From an uncultured Acidovorax sp. (lineage in GTDB: Bacteria; Pseudomonadota; Gammaproteobacteria; Burkholderiales; Burkholderiaceae_C): DNA of 64,000 bases. The notes beneath the pieces are model-generated. The model was not told the DNA's origin, searched no databases, and saw only the letters and a list, made by a program, of their open reading frames with translations. Made by a program: the position numbers and the translations under genes. The stretch is taken from NCBI GenBank assembly GCA_913774955.1, contig CAJYKV010000015.1, positions 248,001-312,000 on the forward strand, in the 5' to 3' direction. How positions within the stretch are numbered: the stretch's first letter is position 1; each line of letters begins with the position of its first letter. Positions 30,323-39,700 of the stretch are shown in pieces.

Positions 30323-31504
30323 TTACCGGGCGGCGCTGGCGCCGGAGGCGGCCGGGGTGGCGGCGGCGGGCCGGGAAGGGGCGGCTTCCACGCGCACCGT
30401 GTCGCCGTCGTTCAGGAAGGCGCCGCCGCGCTCGACGACCGTGGCGCGCTCGGGCAGCCCCGAGACGATCTCGACCCGGTCGCCCGTGCGCTGGCCGGTC
30501 TTCACCTGGCGCATCGCCACGCGGCCGCCCTCGCCGACCTCGAACACGGCGGTGAAGCCGTCGCGCACCACCACGGCCGACTGCGGCACGGTGAGGGTGT
30601 CGCGCTGCGCGAGCAGGAATTCGCCGCGCGCGAACATGCCGGCGCGGATGTCCGGATGCGCGGGCAGGTCCACGTAGACCAGGGCATTGCGCGTCTGCGC
30701 ATCCACCGTGGGGGCGACCACGCGCACGGTGCCTTCCACCTCGGCACCGCTCGCGGCGGTGACGCGCGCGCGCATGCCGGGCCGCACGCGCGGCAGCTCG
30801 CTGGAAGTGACTTCCGCGCGCCATTCGAGCCGGCCCTTGCGCACCATGCGGAACAGCTCGGTGCCGGCGCCCAGGACCGCGCCCACGGTGGCCGTGCGCG
30901 AGGATATGACGCCGCTGTCGGGCGCCAGCACCTGGGTGTGCTTCAGGCGCAGCTGCTGCGCGGAGAGGGCGGCCTGCGCGGCCTCCACGCGCGCGGCGGC
31001 GGTCTCGCTGGCGGTGGAATATTGCTGGATCTGCTGCTGGCTCAGGGCGCCGGAGGCCTGCAGCGTGCGGGCGCGCTCGGCATTGGCCGCGGCCTCGGCG
31101 GCGCTCGCGCGCGCTTCCAGCAGGCTGGCGCGGCCCTGCGCCAGCTCGGCCTGCACCGAATCGGCGGAGAACACGGCGAGCACCTGGCCCGCGCGCACGG
31201 TATCGCCCACGTTCACGCGCACCTCGGTCAGCCGCAGGCCATTGCTCTCGGTGCCGATGCTCGCTTCCTGCCACGCGGCGACGTTGCCGTTGGCCGGCAG
31301 CCGCGCGGCGAGCGATTCGCGACGGGGCACGGTGGTCGTCACGGCGAGTGCCGGTCGGGGCGCCGCCGCCGCGGCATCCTTGCCCTTGGCGGCTTCGGCA
31401 TGGGAGGCGCCGGGCGTGGCCAGCACGAGGGCGCCGCCGGTGACCGCGGCAAGGCAGGCGGCCGACAGGGCCAGTAGGGAGGGGCGTGAACGCAGTCGCA
31501 GCAT
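30323..31504 (-). CDS. RND periplasmic adaptor (membrane fusion protein)
   Basis: 393-residue HlyD/MFP adaptor linking the RND pump to the outer membrane channel. It has an N-terminal signal/anchor segment (LLALSAACLAAVTGGALVLA), an Ala-rich linker, a lipoyl-like half-motif (EVRVNVGDTVRAGQVLAVFS, about residues 96-115), an Ala-rich coiled-coil hairpin (about 116-175), a second lipoyl half (VLAPDSGVISSRTATVGAVL), and beta-barrel and membrane-proximal domains. No lipobox is visible. It lies between the outer membrane factor (57 bp upstream) and the permease (60 bp downstream). Confidence 0.94.
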   Translation of the reverse strand: MLRLRSRPSLLALSAACLAAVTGGALVLATPGASHAEAAKGKDAAAAAPRPALAVTTTVPRRESLAARLPANGNVAAWQEASIGTESNGLRLTEVRVNVGDTVRAGQVLAVFSADSVQAELAQGRASLLEARASAAEAAANAERARTLQASGALSQQQIQQYSTASETAAARVEAAQAALSAQQLRLKHTQVLAPDSGVISSRTATVGAVLGAGTELFRMVRKGRLEWRAEVTSSELPRVRPGMRARVTAASGAEVEGTVRVVAPTVDAQTRNALVYVDLPAHPDIRAGMFARGEFLLAQRDTLTVPQSAVVVRDGFTAVFEVGEGGRVAMRQVKTGQRTGDRVEIVSGLPERATVVERGGAFLNDGDTVRVEAAPSRPAAATPAASGASAAR

Positions 31505-31561
31505 GGAAAGGGTCCGGAAATTGCGGTCGGTGTGTCGTGGATTCGGGGTGCAGGCGGACCG

Positions 31562-33028
31562 TCAGGGCGCGGTGGCTGCGGGCGCCGGCGAAGAAGTGGG
31601 CACGGATGCCGTCGCCGTCGCCGGCGGCGGTGCCTCCCAGCCGCCGCCCGCGGCGCGGTAGAGGCCGATCCAGGCCGCCATGCGCTCCTGGCGCAGCGAG
31701 ATCAGCGCGGTCTCGGAGTTGAGGGCGGTGCGCCGCGTTTCCTCCAGCTCCAGCAGGCTCGCCAGGCCACCGCGCCAGCGCGCTTCGGTCGCGACGAAGG
31801 AGGCACGGTAGCCCGCGGCGGCGCGCTCGGCATCGGCACTGCGCGCCGCGGTGCTCGCGAGCCGCACCAGGGCCTGTTCGACCTCGCTCACCGCGCGGCG
31901 CGCATTGGCGCGGTAGAGCTGCGCGGCTTCCTGGTAGCGGGCTTCTGCCGCATCCACCTGGGCGGCGCGGCGGCCCGCGTCGAAGATCGGCAGGCTGACC
32001 CCGACGGGCCCGATCGACCAGGTGTTCGTCGCCACGCTGGTGCCGCCCGTGCTGCCCCAGGCCCGGCCGACGGAGCCGGCCAGCGTCAGGCGCGGTAAGC
32101 GCTGGGCGCGCGCATTGCCCACGTCGGCGCTGGCCGCGGCGACCTCGCGCTCGGCGGCATATACGTCGGGCCGCTGGGCCAGCACGCGGGCCGGCAGGGC
32201 ATCGATGGCGAACAGCGAATCCGGCAGCACCTGCGGGGCCGGTGCCGCCGCCGCGCGGGCGCGGAGTTCCGGCTCCGGCAGGCCCGTGAGCGCCACCAGG
32301 CCCTTCAGGTCGATGTCGCAGGCCATGCGCTGCTGCTCGGCGCGCACCCGGCCCTCGGCCCCGCTGGCCTGGGCGAGCGCCAGCGTGGCCGGCGCGGTGA
32401 AGCCCGCGCGCTCGCTGGCTTCCGTGAGGCGCGCGCTTTCGGAGCGCGAGCGGGCGTCGGATTGCGCCACCTCCGCCAGCCGCAGGCACTGCCGCCATGC
32501 GTCGTACTGCGTGGCCACCTCGGCGGCCACCGACACGCGGGCCTCGTGCCACCGGGCCTGCGCGCCGGCCAGGCGCTGCCGCGCGGCCTCGGCGGCCGCG
32601 GCGTTGCCGCCGAAGACATCCACCTCCCAACTGGCCTGCACGGCGCCCTGCACGGTCGTCGCCAGCCCCGCGGCCTGCTGGCTGGTGCCCCGGCTCGCGT
32701 TGCCCTGGGCATCCACCCCGGGCAGCAGCGCCGAGCGCGCGGCGACCTGCGTGGAGCGTGCCTGTTCCACGCGCGAGCGGGCCTGGGCCACGTCCGGGGA
32801 CACGTCCTGCGCGGCGGCGATCAGGTCGGCGAGCAGCGGGTCGCCCAGGCGCTCCCACCAGCGCACGATGTCTTCCACGCGGCCCTGGTGCGGCAGGGGG
32901 GCCTGCCAGCCGGCGGGCGTGGGGGCGTCGACGCGCGGCGGCGGTGCGGTGGCCGCGCAGCCGGCCAGGGCGAGCAGGACGGCCGCGCCGAGAAGGCGGC
33001 GGGGCCCGTGGGGGAGGTGCAGCATCAT
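31562..33028 (-). CDS. outer membrane efflux lipoprotein, NodT/OprM family
   Basis: 488-residue outer membrane factor. The signal peptide ends in the lipobox LAGC (Cys24), so it is lipidated. Two repeated TolC-like OEP halves (about 60-260 and 275-460) each contain long helices (DVAQARSRVEQARSTQVAARS; DVYAAEREVAAASADVGNAR) and the NodT pattern WWERLGDPLLADLIAAA. A Pro/Ala-rich tail ends the protein. The start ATG at 33028 overlaps the tetR stop codon (ATGA), with a second adjacent ATG at 33025. It acts with the adaptor and RND pump downstream. Confidence 0.94.
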   Translation of the reverse strand: MMLHLPHGPRRLLGAAVLLALAGCAATAPPPRVDAPTPAGWQAPLPHQGRVEDIVRWWERLGDPLLADLIAAAQDVSPDVAQARSRVEQARSTQVAARSALLPGVDAQGNASRGTSQQAAGLATTVQGAVQASWEVDVFGGNAAAAEAARQRLAGAQARWHEARVSVAAEVATQYDAWRQCLRLAEVAQSDARSRSESARLTEASERAGFTAPATLALAQASGAEGRVRAEQQRMACDIDLKGLVALTGLPEPELRARAAAAPAPQVLPDSLFAIDALPARVLAQRPDVYAAEREVAAASADVGNARAQRLPRLTLAGSVGRAWGSTGGTSVATNTWSIGPVGVSLPIFDAGRRAAQVDAAEARYQEAAQLYRANARRAVSEVEQALVRLASTAARSADAERAAAGYRASFVATEARWRGGLASLLELEETRRTALNSETALISLRQERMAAWIGLYRAAGGGWEAPPPATATASVPTSSPAPAATAP

Positions 33029-33771
33029 GGTTTCGGCGCCTTCCGGCGGGCCGGTGAACGGGGGGCGGCAGAGGCCTTGGCCGCGGGGGGCGCGGCACGG
33101 CGCCAGGCTTTCTCGGCCGCGATCATGGCCAGCGCATAGTCCACCATGCGGTCGGCCCAGAGTTCCACGGCTTCGGCGGTGGCCAGCAGTTCGGGTTTGA
33201 GGGCGTCGATGTCGTCCCGGTGGCCCCAGAGCTGGAACGCCATGCTGGAGAGGGTCAGCGCCAGCCGGTGGACGGCGAGGTCGGGGGTGGCGATCCCCAT
33301 GTGGCGGCAAAGCATGCGCACGAGCGCGTCGTGGGGCTGGCGCACGTCCTGGTCGAGCGCGCGTTCCCACTGCCCCGTGGGCTCGAGCATCTCGCGGATG
33401 TGCAGGCGCACGCTCTGGCGGGCCAGTTCGCCATGGGCGAGGGGGGCGAGCGCCGCGTGGAAGTAGCGCCGGAGCGCCTCTTCCATCGGGATGCCGGGCT
33501 GGGCGAAGGCGGAGCGCAGCGAGGTGTGGTCCCAGGTGGGCTCGGTGAAGACGGCACTGTAGAGCGACGCCTTGTCGCCGAAGTAGTAGCTCACGGCCGC
33601 CACGTTGGCCTGCGCGGCCGAGGCGATGGCGCGGATGGAGGTCTTGGCGTAGCCGTGCTCGGAGAACAGGCGCAGCGCCGCCAGCAGCAGGCGCTGCCGT
33701 GCGGAGGCGGCGGCAGCGGCGTCGGGCGCTGGAGGCGGAGAAGCGGCAGGGCGCGATGGTTTGGCGGACAT
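33025..33771 (-). CDS. TetR/AcrR family repressor of the efflux operon
   Basis: 248-residue regulator. A Pro/Ala-rich N-terminal tail precedes the TetR helix-turn-helix (RQRLLLAALRLFSEHGYAKTSIRAIASAAQANVAAVSYYF, of which AKTSIRAIASAAQANVAAVS is the DNA-reading part, about residues 43-62). The C-terminal ligand domain resembles the CerR/DUF1956 type (RHMGIATPDLAVHRLALTLS). A Lys/Ala/Pro-rich tail follows. It is the first gene of its own target operon and overlaps the next gene by four bases, so autorepression is likely through the palindrome 27 bp upstream of its start. Confidence 0.92.
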   Translation of the reverse strand: MSAKPSRPAASPPPAPDAAAAASARQRLLLAALRLFSEHGYAKTSIRAIASAAQANVAAVSYYFGDKASLYSAVFTEPTWDHTSLRSAFAQPGIPMEEALRRYFHAALAPLAHGELARQSVRLHIREMLEPTGQWERALDQDVRQPHDALVRMLCRHMGIATPDLAVHRLALTLSSMAFQLWGHRDDIDALKPELLATAEAVELWADRMVDYALAMIAAEKAWRRAAPPAAKASAAPRSPARRKAPKP

Positions 33772-33797
33772 CGGCGCCGATTACATCACACCCTTAA

Positions 33798-33813
33798 TCA
33801 AACGTTTGTTTGA
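33798..33813. promoter_or_regulatory. palindromic operator upstream of tetR-efflux operon
   Basis: TCAAAC-GTTT-GTTTGA: perfect 6-bp arms around a 4-bp centre, with an inner AAACGTTT palindrome. Size and symmetry fit a TetR-dimer operator. It lies between the start of tetR (33771) and the end of glnE (33888), so the operon promoter must be in the same 116-bp space. Confidence 0.75.
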
Positions 33814-33887
33814 AATCGTAGGGCCGCGGAGATTCCGGCGGTGGCCGCCCGCTGCTGCGCCTGCATCTGCGACCCCGCCCGGCGGCG

Positions 33888-36638
33888 TCAGCGGCGGGCC
33901 GTGCCGAACACGGCGCGCCACAACGCCATCACCGCTTCGCGTTCCGCCTGCAGCGCGGAAGGTGCCACGCGCGTGGGCTCTTCGTTGAGGCGCGCGCGGT
34001 GCTGCACCTGGCGCAGCGTCCGGTAGGCCGACGCCGCGGCCGCGCCCACGCCCGCGGGCAGCAGCCCGGCGGCCTCCGCGCGATGCAGCAGCGCAATATT
34101 GCCCACGTTGTCGCACAGCTCCGGGTGCGCGCCCGCGTGCGCGAGCACGAGGTACTGCACGGCGAATTCCGCATCCACCATGCCGCCCACCCCGTGCTTC
34201 ACGTCGAACTGCCCCGCGGGCACCGGATGCGCCTCGCGCACGCGCTCGCGCATGGCGACGATCTCCGCGTGCAGGCCGGCGGCATCGCGCGGGGCGGTGA
34301 TGACGGCCGTGCGCACCTCGTCGAAGCGCTGGTGCAGCGCGTCGCTGCCGAGCACGAAGCGCGCGCGCGTCATGGCCTGGTGTTCCCAGGTCCAGGCGGT
34401 GTTGCTGCCGCGGCGCTGCTGGTAGTTGGCATACGCCTCGAAGCGCGTGACGAGCAGGCCCGAGCTGCCGTTGGGCCGCAGCGCGGTGTCGATCTCGTAC
34501 AGATCGCCCTCGCCGGTCTTCACCGTGAGCCAGTTGATCAGCTTGCGCGCGAAGGCGGCGTACACCTCGGGAGCGCGGTCGTCGTCGTCGTCGAACACGA
34601 AGACGATGTCCAGGTCGCTGCCGTAGCCGAGCTCCTTGCCGCCGAGCTTGCCGTAGCCGATGATGCCGAACTGCGGCACGTCGCGGTGCCGGTTGCGCAG
34701 CCGGTCCCAGCACCAGGCGGCGGTCACGCGCAGCACGCAGTCGGCCAGGGCCGAGAGGTCGTCGGCCACCTGCTCGACGGTGATGCGCCGCTCCACGTCG
34801 CGCGCCAGCGTGCGGAAGGTTTCCGCATGCTGGGCGCGGCGCAGCAGATTCAGCAGGGCCTCGTCGTCGTCCTCGCCGGTGGAACGCAGCGAACCGATGC
34901 GCAGCTCCAGCTCGTGCTCGAAATCCGCCGGCACGAAACGTTCGGCGAGCAGGGCGTCGCCGGCCAGCTCGTCGATCACGCCGGGGTGCTGCAGCATGTA
35001 GCGCGCGGGCCACTGGGCGGCGCCGAGCAGGTGCATGAGGTGCTCGTGCACGGAGGGGCGCTCCAGCAGCAGCGCGAGGTAGCTTTCGCGGCGCAGCAGC
35101 GGCTCCAGCCAGGCCACGAGCCGCACGGCGGCGTCCTCGTTCACGCGGCCTTCGGCCACCCAGCGCGCCGTGCGCTGCACCAGCCGCAGCAGTCGCACCC
35201 GGCCCTCGTCGCGCAGCGCGGCCACGCGCGGATGGTCGCGCCATTCGGCGACGCGCTCGCGCACCTTCGGGGGCAACTGCTCCAGCAGCGTGTCGAGTTC
35301 GGGCACGGGCGCCGACTGCGCACGAGGCCCGCCGCAGCCGCCGCTGCCGCACTGGCGCTTGCCGGGGCCGCCGAGCAGGGTGTCGAACTCCTGGGCCACC
35401 AGTTCGCGGTGCGCGTCGAGCTGGTGCAGGAAGGCGCAGCAGCCCAGTCCCAGCGTGCCGGCGATCCAGGCAAGGTCGTCGTCGTTCGTGGGCAGCACGT
35501 GGGTCTGCTGGTCGTCCAGGTACTGGATGCGGTGCTCCACGCGGCGCAGGAAGGTGTAGGCCTCGGCGAGCGCATCGGCCGTTTCCTGGGGCATGAGGCC
35601 GGCGCGCGCGAGGCGCTGCAGGGCTTCGAGCGTGGGACGGCAGCGCAGCTCGGGAAACTGCCCGCCGCGCACCACCTGCAGCAGCTGCACGGTGAATTCG
35701 ATCTCCCGGATGCCGCCGCGCGAGAGCTTGACGTCGTTGGCGCGCTCCGGGTGGCCCGCGCTGCGCTTGGCGGCGTGGTCGCGGATCTGCCGGTGCAGCG
35801 AGCGCAGCGAATCGAACACGCTGTAGTCGAGGTAGCGGCGGAAGACGAAGGGCAGCACCACGGCGCGCAGGCCCTGCACGGCCGGATGGCCCAGGCCGTC
35901 GCGCGGCGCGACGACGCGGCTCTTGAGCCAGGCGAAGCGCTCCCATTCGCGCCCCTGCACCTGCAGGTATTCCTCCAGCGCTGCGAGCGAGACGGCCGGC
36001 GGTCCGGAGTTGCCGTTGGGGCGCAGGGCCAGGTCCACGCGGAAGACGAAGCCGTGCTCGGTGGTCTCGCCCACCAGGGCATGGATGGCCTTCACGACCC
36101 GGCCGAAATATTCCTGGTGCGAAATGCGCCCGCGCCCGCCCTCGATGCCGGCGGTTTCGCCATCGAGCTCGTAGACGTAGATCAGGTCGATGTCGCTGGA
36201 CACGTTGAGTTCGCGCGCGCCCAGCTTGCCCATGCCCACGATCCAGAGCGCCACCGGCGCGCCGTCCGGGCCCAACGGGGCGCCGTGGCGGGCGTCCAGC
36301 TCCTGGCGGGCATGGCGCAGGGCCTCGTCCAGCGCCAGTTCCGCGAGTTCGGTGGTGGCGCGGGTGATGTCGGAGAGCGGCGCGCCCTCTTCGCAGTCGA
36401 GGCGGATCAGCCGCTCCATCACCAGTTGCCGCAGCACGCGCAGGGCGGCACCCGTGTCGTGGCCGCGGGCGCGCAGGGCTTCCAGGGCCTCGGCCATGGC
36501 CGGGCGGGTCGGGGCGCCGGCCGGCAGCAGCGGCATCTCGCCGGCATAGCGGCGCTGCAGCCGCTGGTGGAAGCGGGAATGGTCGGCGCCGGGGGCGGGC
36601 CCCGCGGGAGCGCGCGTGTCAGCGAACGGTGTGGACAT
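33888..36638 (-). CDS. glnE: glutamine synthetase adenylyltransferase / adenylyl-removing enzyme
   Basis: 916-residue bifunctional enzyme that attaches and removes AMP on a tyrosine of glutamine synthetase in response to PII and glutamine. Both nucleotidyltransferase domains are intact: GMGKLGARELNVSSDIDLIY (about residues 135-154; SSDID at 147-151) for deadenylylation and GYGKLGGKELGYGSDLDIVF (about 662-681) for adenylylation, each followed by a helical domain. The start MSTPFADTRA at 36638 gives a normal length; the longer frame to 36698 overlaps the yhdP upstream region. It is divergent from yhdP and is the only nitrogen-control gene here. Confidence 0.95.
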   Translation of the reverse strand: MSTPFADTRAPAGPAPGADHSRFHQRLQRRYAGEMPLLPAGAPTRPAMAEALEALRARGHDTGAALRVLRQLVMERLIRLDCEEGAPLSDITRATTELAELALDEALRHARQELDARHGAPLGPDGAPVALWIVGMGKLGARELNVSSDIDLIYVYELDGETAGIEGGRGRISHQEYFGRVVKAIHALVGETTEHGFVFRVDLALRPNGNSGPPAVSLAALEEYLQVQGREWERFAWLKSRVVAPRDGLGHPAVQGLRAVVLPFVFRRYLDYSVFDSLRSLHRQIRDHAAKRSAGHPERANDVKLSRGGIREIEFTVQLLQVVRGGQFPELRCRPTLEALQRLARAGLMPQETADALAEAYTFLRRVEHRIQYLDDQQTHVLPTNDDDLAWIAGTLGLGCCAFLHQLDAHRELVAQEFDTLLGGPGKRQCGSGGCGGPRAQSAPVPELDTLLEQLPPKVRERVAEWRDHPRVAALRDEGRVRLLRLVQRTARWVAEGRVNEDAAVRLVAWLEPLLRRESYLALLLERPSVHEHLMHLLGAAQWPARYMLQHPGVIDELAGDALLAERFVPADFEHELELRIGSLRSTGEDDDEALLNLLRRAQHAETFRTLARDVERRITVEQVADDLSALADCVLRVTAAWCWDRLRNRHRDVPQFGIIGYGKLGGKELGYGSDLDIVFVFDDDDDRAPEVYAAFARKLINWLTVKTGEGDLYEIDTALRPNGSSGLLVTRFEAYANYQQRRGSNTAWTWEHQAMTRARFVLGSDALHQRFDEVRTAVITAPRDAAGLHAEIVAMRERVREAHPVPAGQFDVKHGVGGMVDAEFAVQYLVLAHAGAHPELCDNVGNIALLHRAEAAGLLPAGVGAAAASAYRTLRQVQHRARLNEEPTRVAPSALQAEREAVMALWRAVFGTARR

Positions 36639-36739
36639 AAGGCAAGGAAGAGGCTGTGAAAGCGTACATACCGACACCCTTTCGGGCTGAACCCGCACAG
36701 CGGGCGCGGGTCATAATTCCTGCCACATCCGAACCCACC

Positions 36740-39700
36740 ATGATTGAGACGACACCGCACCCATCCCGCCTGCTGAAGTGCATGGCGGGCCTTGCGCGGT
36801 GGTCACTGGGACTGTTGATCGCCCTCTGGTTGCTGGTGACCGTGGCCTGGGGGGTGCTCCACGGCTGGATTGTGCCGCGAATCGGCGAGTGGCGTCCGCA
36901 GCTGGAAGCCCAGGCCACGCGGGCCCTGGGGGTACCCGTGCGCATCGGCGCGCTGTCGGCGCGCTCCGAAGGCCTGGTGCCGACCGTGGAGCTTCTCGAC
37001 GTCGCCCTGCTCGATGCGCAGGGGCGCGAGGCGCTGCGCCTGCCCCGGGTGGTCGCCTCGCTGTCGCCGCGCTCGGCGCTGCGCCTGGGCTTCGAGCAGC
37101 TCTATATCGAACGCCCCGAACTGGACGTGCGCCGCGAGGCCGACGGGCGCCTGGTGGTGGGCGGCATCCCGGTGCGCAGCCAGGCCGGCCCCGGCGAGGG
37201 CGGCGGCGCCGCCGACTGGCTGTTCTCGCAGGGCGAGGTGGCATTGCGCGGCGGCACCGTGCGCTGGACGGACGCGATGCGGGGAGCTCCCCCGCTGGCG
37301 CTCTCCGACGTGGACATCGTGCTGCGCAACCGCGGGTGGCGCCACGCGATGCGGCTGGACGCCACGCCGCCGCCGGAATGGGGCGACCGTTTCTCCGTCA
37401 TGGGCCGGTTCCGCCAGCCGCTGCTGACCACCCACGGCGGGGCCTGGAAGCAATGGAGCGGCCAGCTGTTCGCGCAGTTCGGGCGCGTGGACGTCTCCCG
37501 GCTGCGCCAGCACGCGGACATCGACGGCATCGACGTGGTCCGGGGCCGCGGCGCGCTGCGCGCCTGGCTGGACGTGCGGCGCGGCGAGGTGGCCGGCGGC
37601 ACCGCCGACGTCGCGCTCGCCGACGTCGAGGCCGCCCTGGGCGCGGGCCTGGAGCCGCTGGCGCTGGCGGCGGTGGCCGGCCGCGTGGGTGGCCGGTGGC
37701 TGGATGGCGGCTTCGAGGCCTCCACCCAGGGGCTGCAGTTCCTCACCCGCGACGGGCTTCGCTGGCCCGGCGGCAATGCCTCGGTGCGCGTCACGGGCCG
37801 GGACCCCGTCGCGCCGGAGCGCGAGCAGGGCGAATTGCGCGCCGACCGGCTCGATCTGGCGGCGCTGTCGCAGATCGCCAGCCGCCTGCCCCTGGGCGCC
37901 CCGCTGCATGCGGCGCTGGGCCGCTACGGGCCGCGCGGCATCGTGCAGGAGGTGCAGGCCGGCTGGCGCGGGCCCGTGGACGCGCCCCGCCAGTACCAGG
38001 CCCGCGGTCGCGTGGTCGGCCTGGCGGTGGCCGACGCCGCGCCCGGGGATGGCGCGGGTGCCGGCGCGCGCCCGTCCGGCGTGCCGGGGGTGCGCGGGGC
38101 CGCGCTGGATTTCGAGCTGACCCAGGCGGGCGGCAAGGCGTCGCTCGCGATCGAGGACGGCGCCCTCGTGCTGCCCGGCGTCTTCGAGGAGCCCACGGTG
38201 CCGGTGGACCGCCTCACGGCCAGCGTGCGCTGGCAGCTGGAAGGCGAGCGCATCGCCGTGCAGGTGCCGGACCTGCAGTTCGCCAACGCCGACGCGCAGG
38301 GCGATGCCCGCATCGCCTGGTCCACATCCGATGCGGCGCGTGCCGCCGGCCGCTCGCGGTTTCCCGGCGTGCTGGACCTGAGCGGGGCGCTGCACCGCGC
38401 CGACGGCACGCGCGTGCACCGCTACCTGCCGCTCTCCATTCCCGCGGAAACCCGGCACTACGTGCGCGACGCCGTGACGGCAGGCACCGCCTCGGGCGTG
38501 CAGTTCCGGGTCAAGGGCGATCTGCACGACATGCCCTTCAGCCACGGCGGGCCGGGCGAATTCCGCATCGCCGCCCAGCTCAAGGGCGTGACCTACGCCT
38601 ACGTGCCGCCCGGCCTGCAGCATGCGGGCGACCCGGCCTGGCCGGCGCTCACGCAACTGGCCGGAGAGCTGGTGTTCGACCGCTCCAGCATGGCGGTGCG
38701 CGGCGCGAGCGGCAGCTTCGCCGGCACGCCGCGCCTGCGCGTGGAACGCGTGGAGGCGCGCATTCCCGATCTGGCGCACAGCGTGGTGGGTGTGCAGGCC
38801 CAGGCGCAGGGGCCGCTGTCCGACATGCTGGCCTTCATGGCCGCGTCGCCGCTCTCGCGTCTTACCTCGCATGCGCTCGACGGCGCCACCGGCACGGGCC
38901 CGGCCGGCCTGCAGCTCAGCCTGAGCCTGCCGATCAGCCACATCGACCAGTCCAAGGTGCAGGGCAGCGTCACGCTCGCGGGCAACGACGTCCGCATCAC
39001 CCCCGACGTGCCCCTCATCTCGCGTGCGCGCGGCGCCGTGCAGTTCAGCGACACCGGCTTCACGCTGGCGGGCGTGCAGGGCCGGGCGCTGGGCGGCGAC
39101 CTGCGGCTCGAGGGCGGGATGCGTGCGCCGGCGCCGGGCAGCACGGGGCATGAATCCTCGGTGCAGGTGCGCGGCCAGGGCGTCGCCACCGCCGAAGGCC
39201 TGCGGCAGGCCACGCAGTGGCCCGGGGTGCCCGAACTGGCGCGCCGCGCCTCCGGCAGCGCCGCCTACGCATTGACGCTCGGCGTGCGGCGCGGCCTGCC
39301 CGAGGTGCTGGTGACGACCAACCTGCAGGGCATGGCCCTGGACCTGCCCGCGCCGCTCGGCAAGTCGGCCGATGTGGTGGTGCCCCTGCGCTACGAGTCG
39401 CAGCTGGCGCGCGAGTCCACCGTGCCCGCCGCCGCGGGCGCCGCGGCCCCGCCGCTGCGCGAGCAGATGGCCGTCGAGATCGGCGGCATCGGATCGGCCA
39501 GCTACCTGCTGGACCACTCAGGCCCGGTCCCGCGCGTGCTGCGGGGCGCCATCGCCATCGGCCTGCCGCCCGGCGAGACGGCGGCCATGCCGGAGCAGGG
39601 CGTGTCCGCCAACGTGCGCACCGAACACCTGGATCTGGATGCGTGGCAGCAGGCGCTGGCCGCTGCCGCTCCATCGGCGGGGGCGTCCGCGTTGGACGCC

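Noticed and set aside
26153-31477. A 1774-codon open frame on the plus strand across the HD-GYP, RND and adaptor genes
   Set aside because: It is antisense to three clearly homologous minus-strand genes; its translation is low-complexity His/Arg/Gly-rich, typical of the complementary frame in very GC-rich DNA.
27096-33098. A 2000-codon minus-strand frame running through the whole efflux operon
   Set aside because: It is out of frame with the recognised RND, MFP and OMF genes and reads as Arg/Ala/Gly/Pro-rich shadow sequence.
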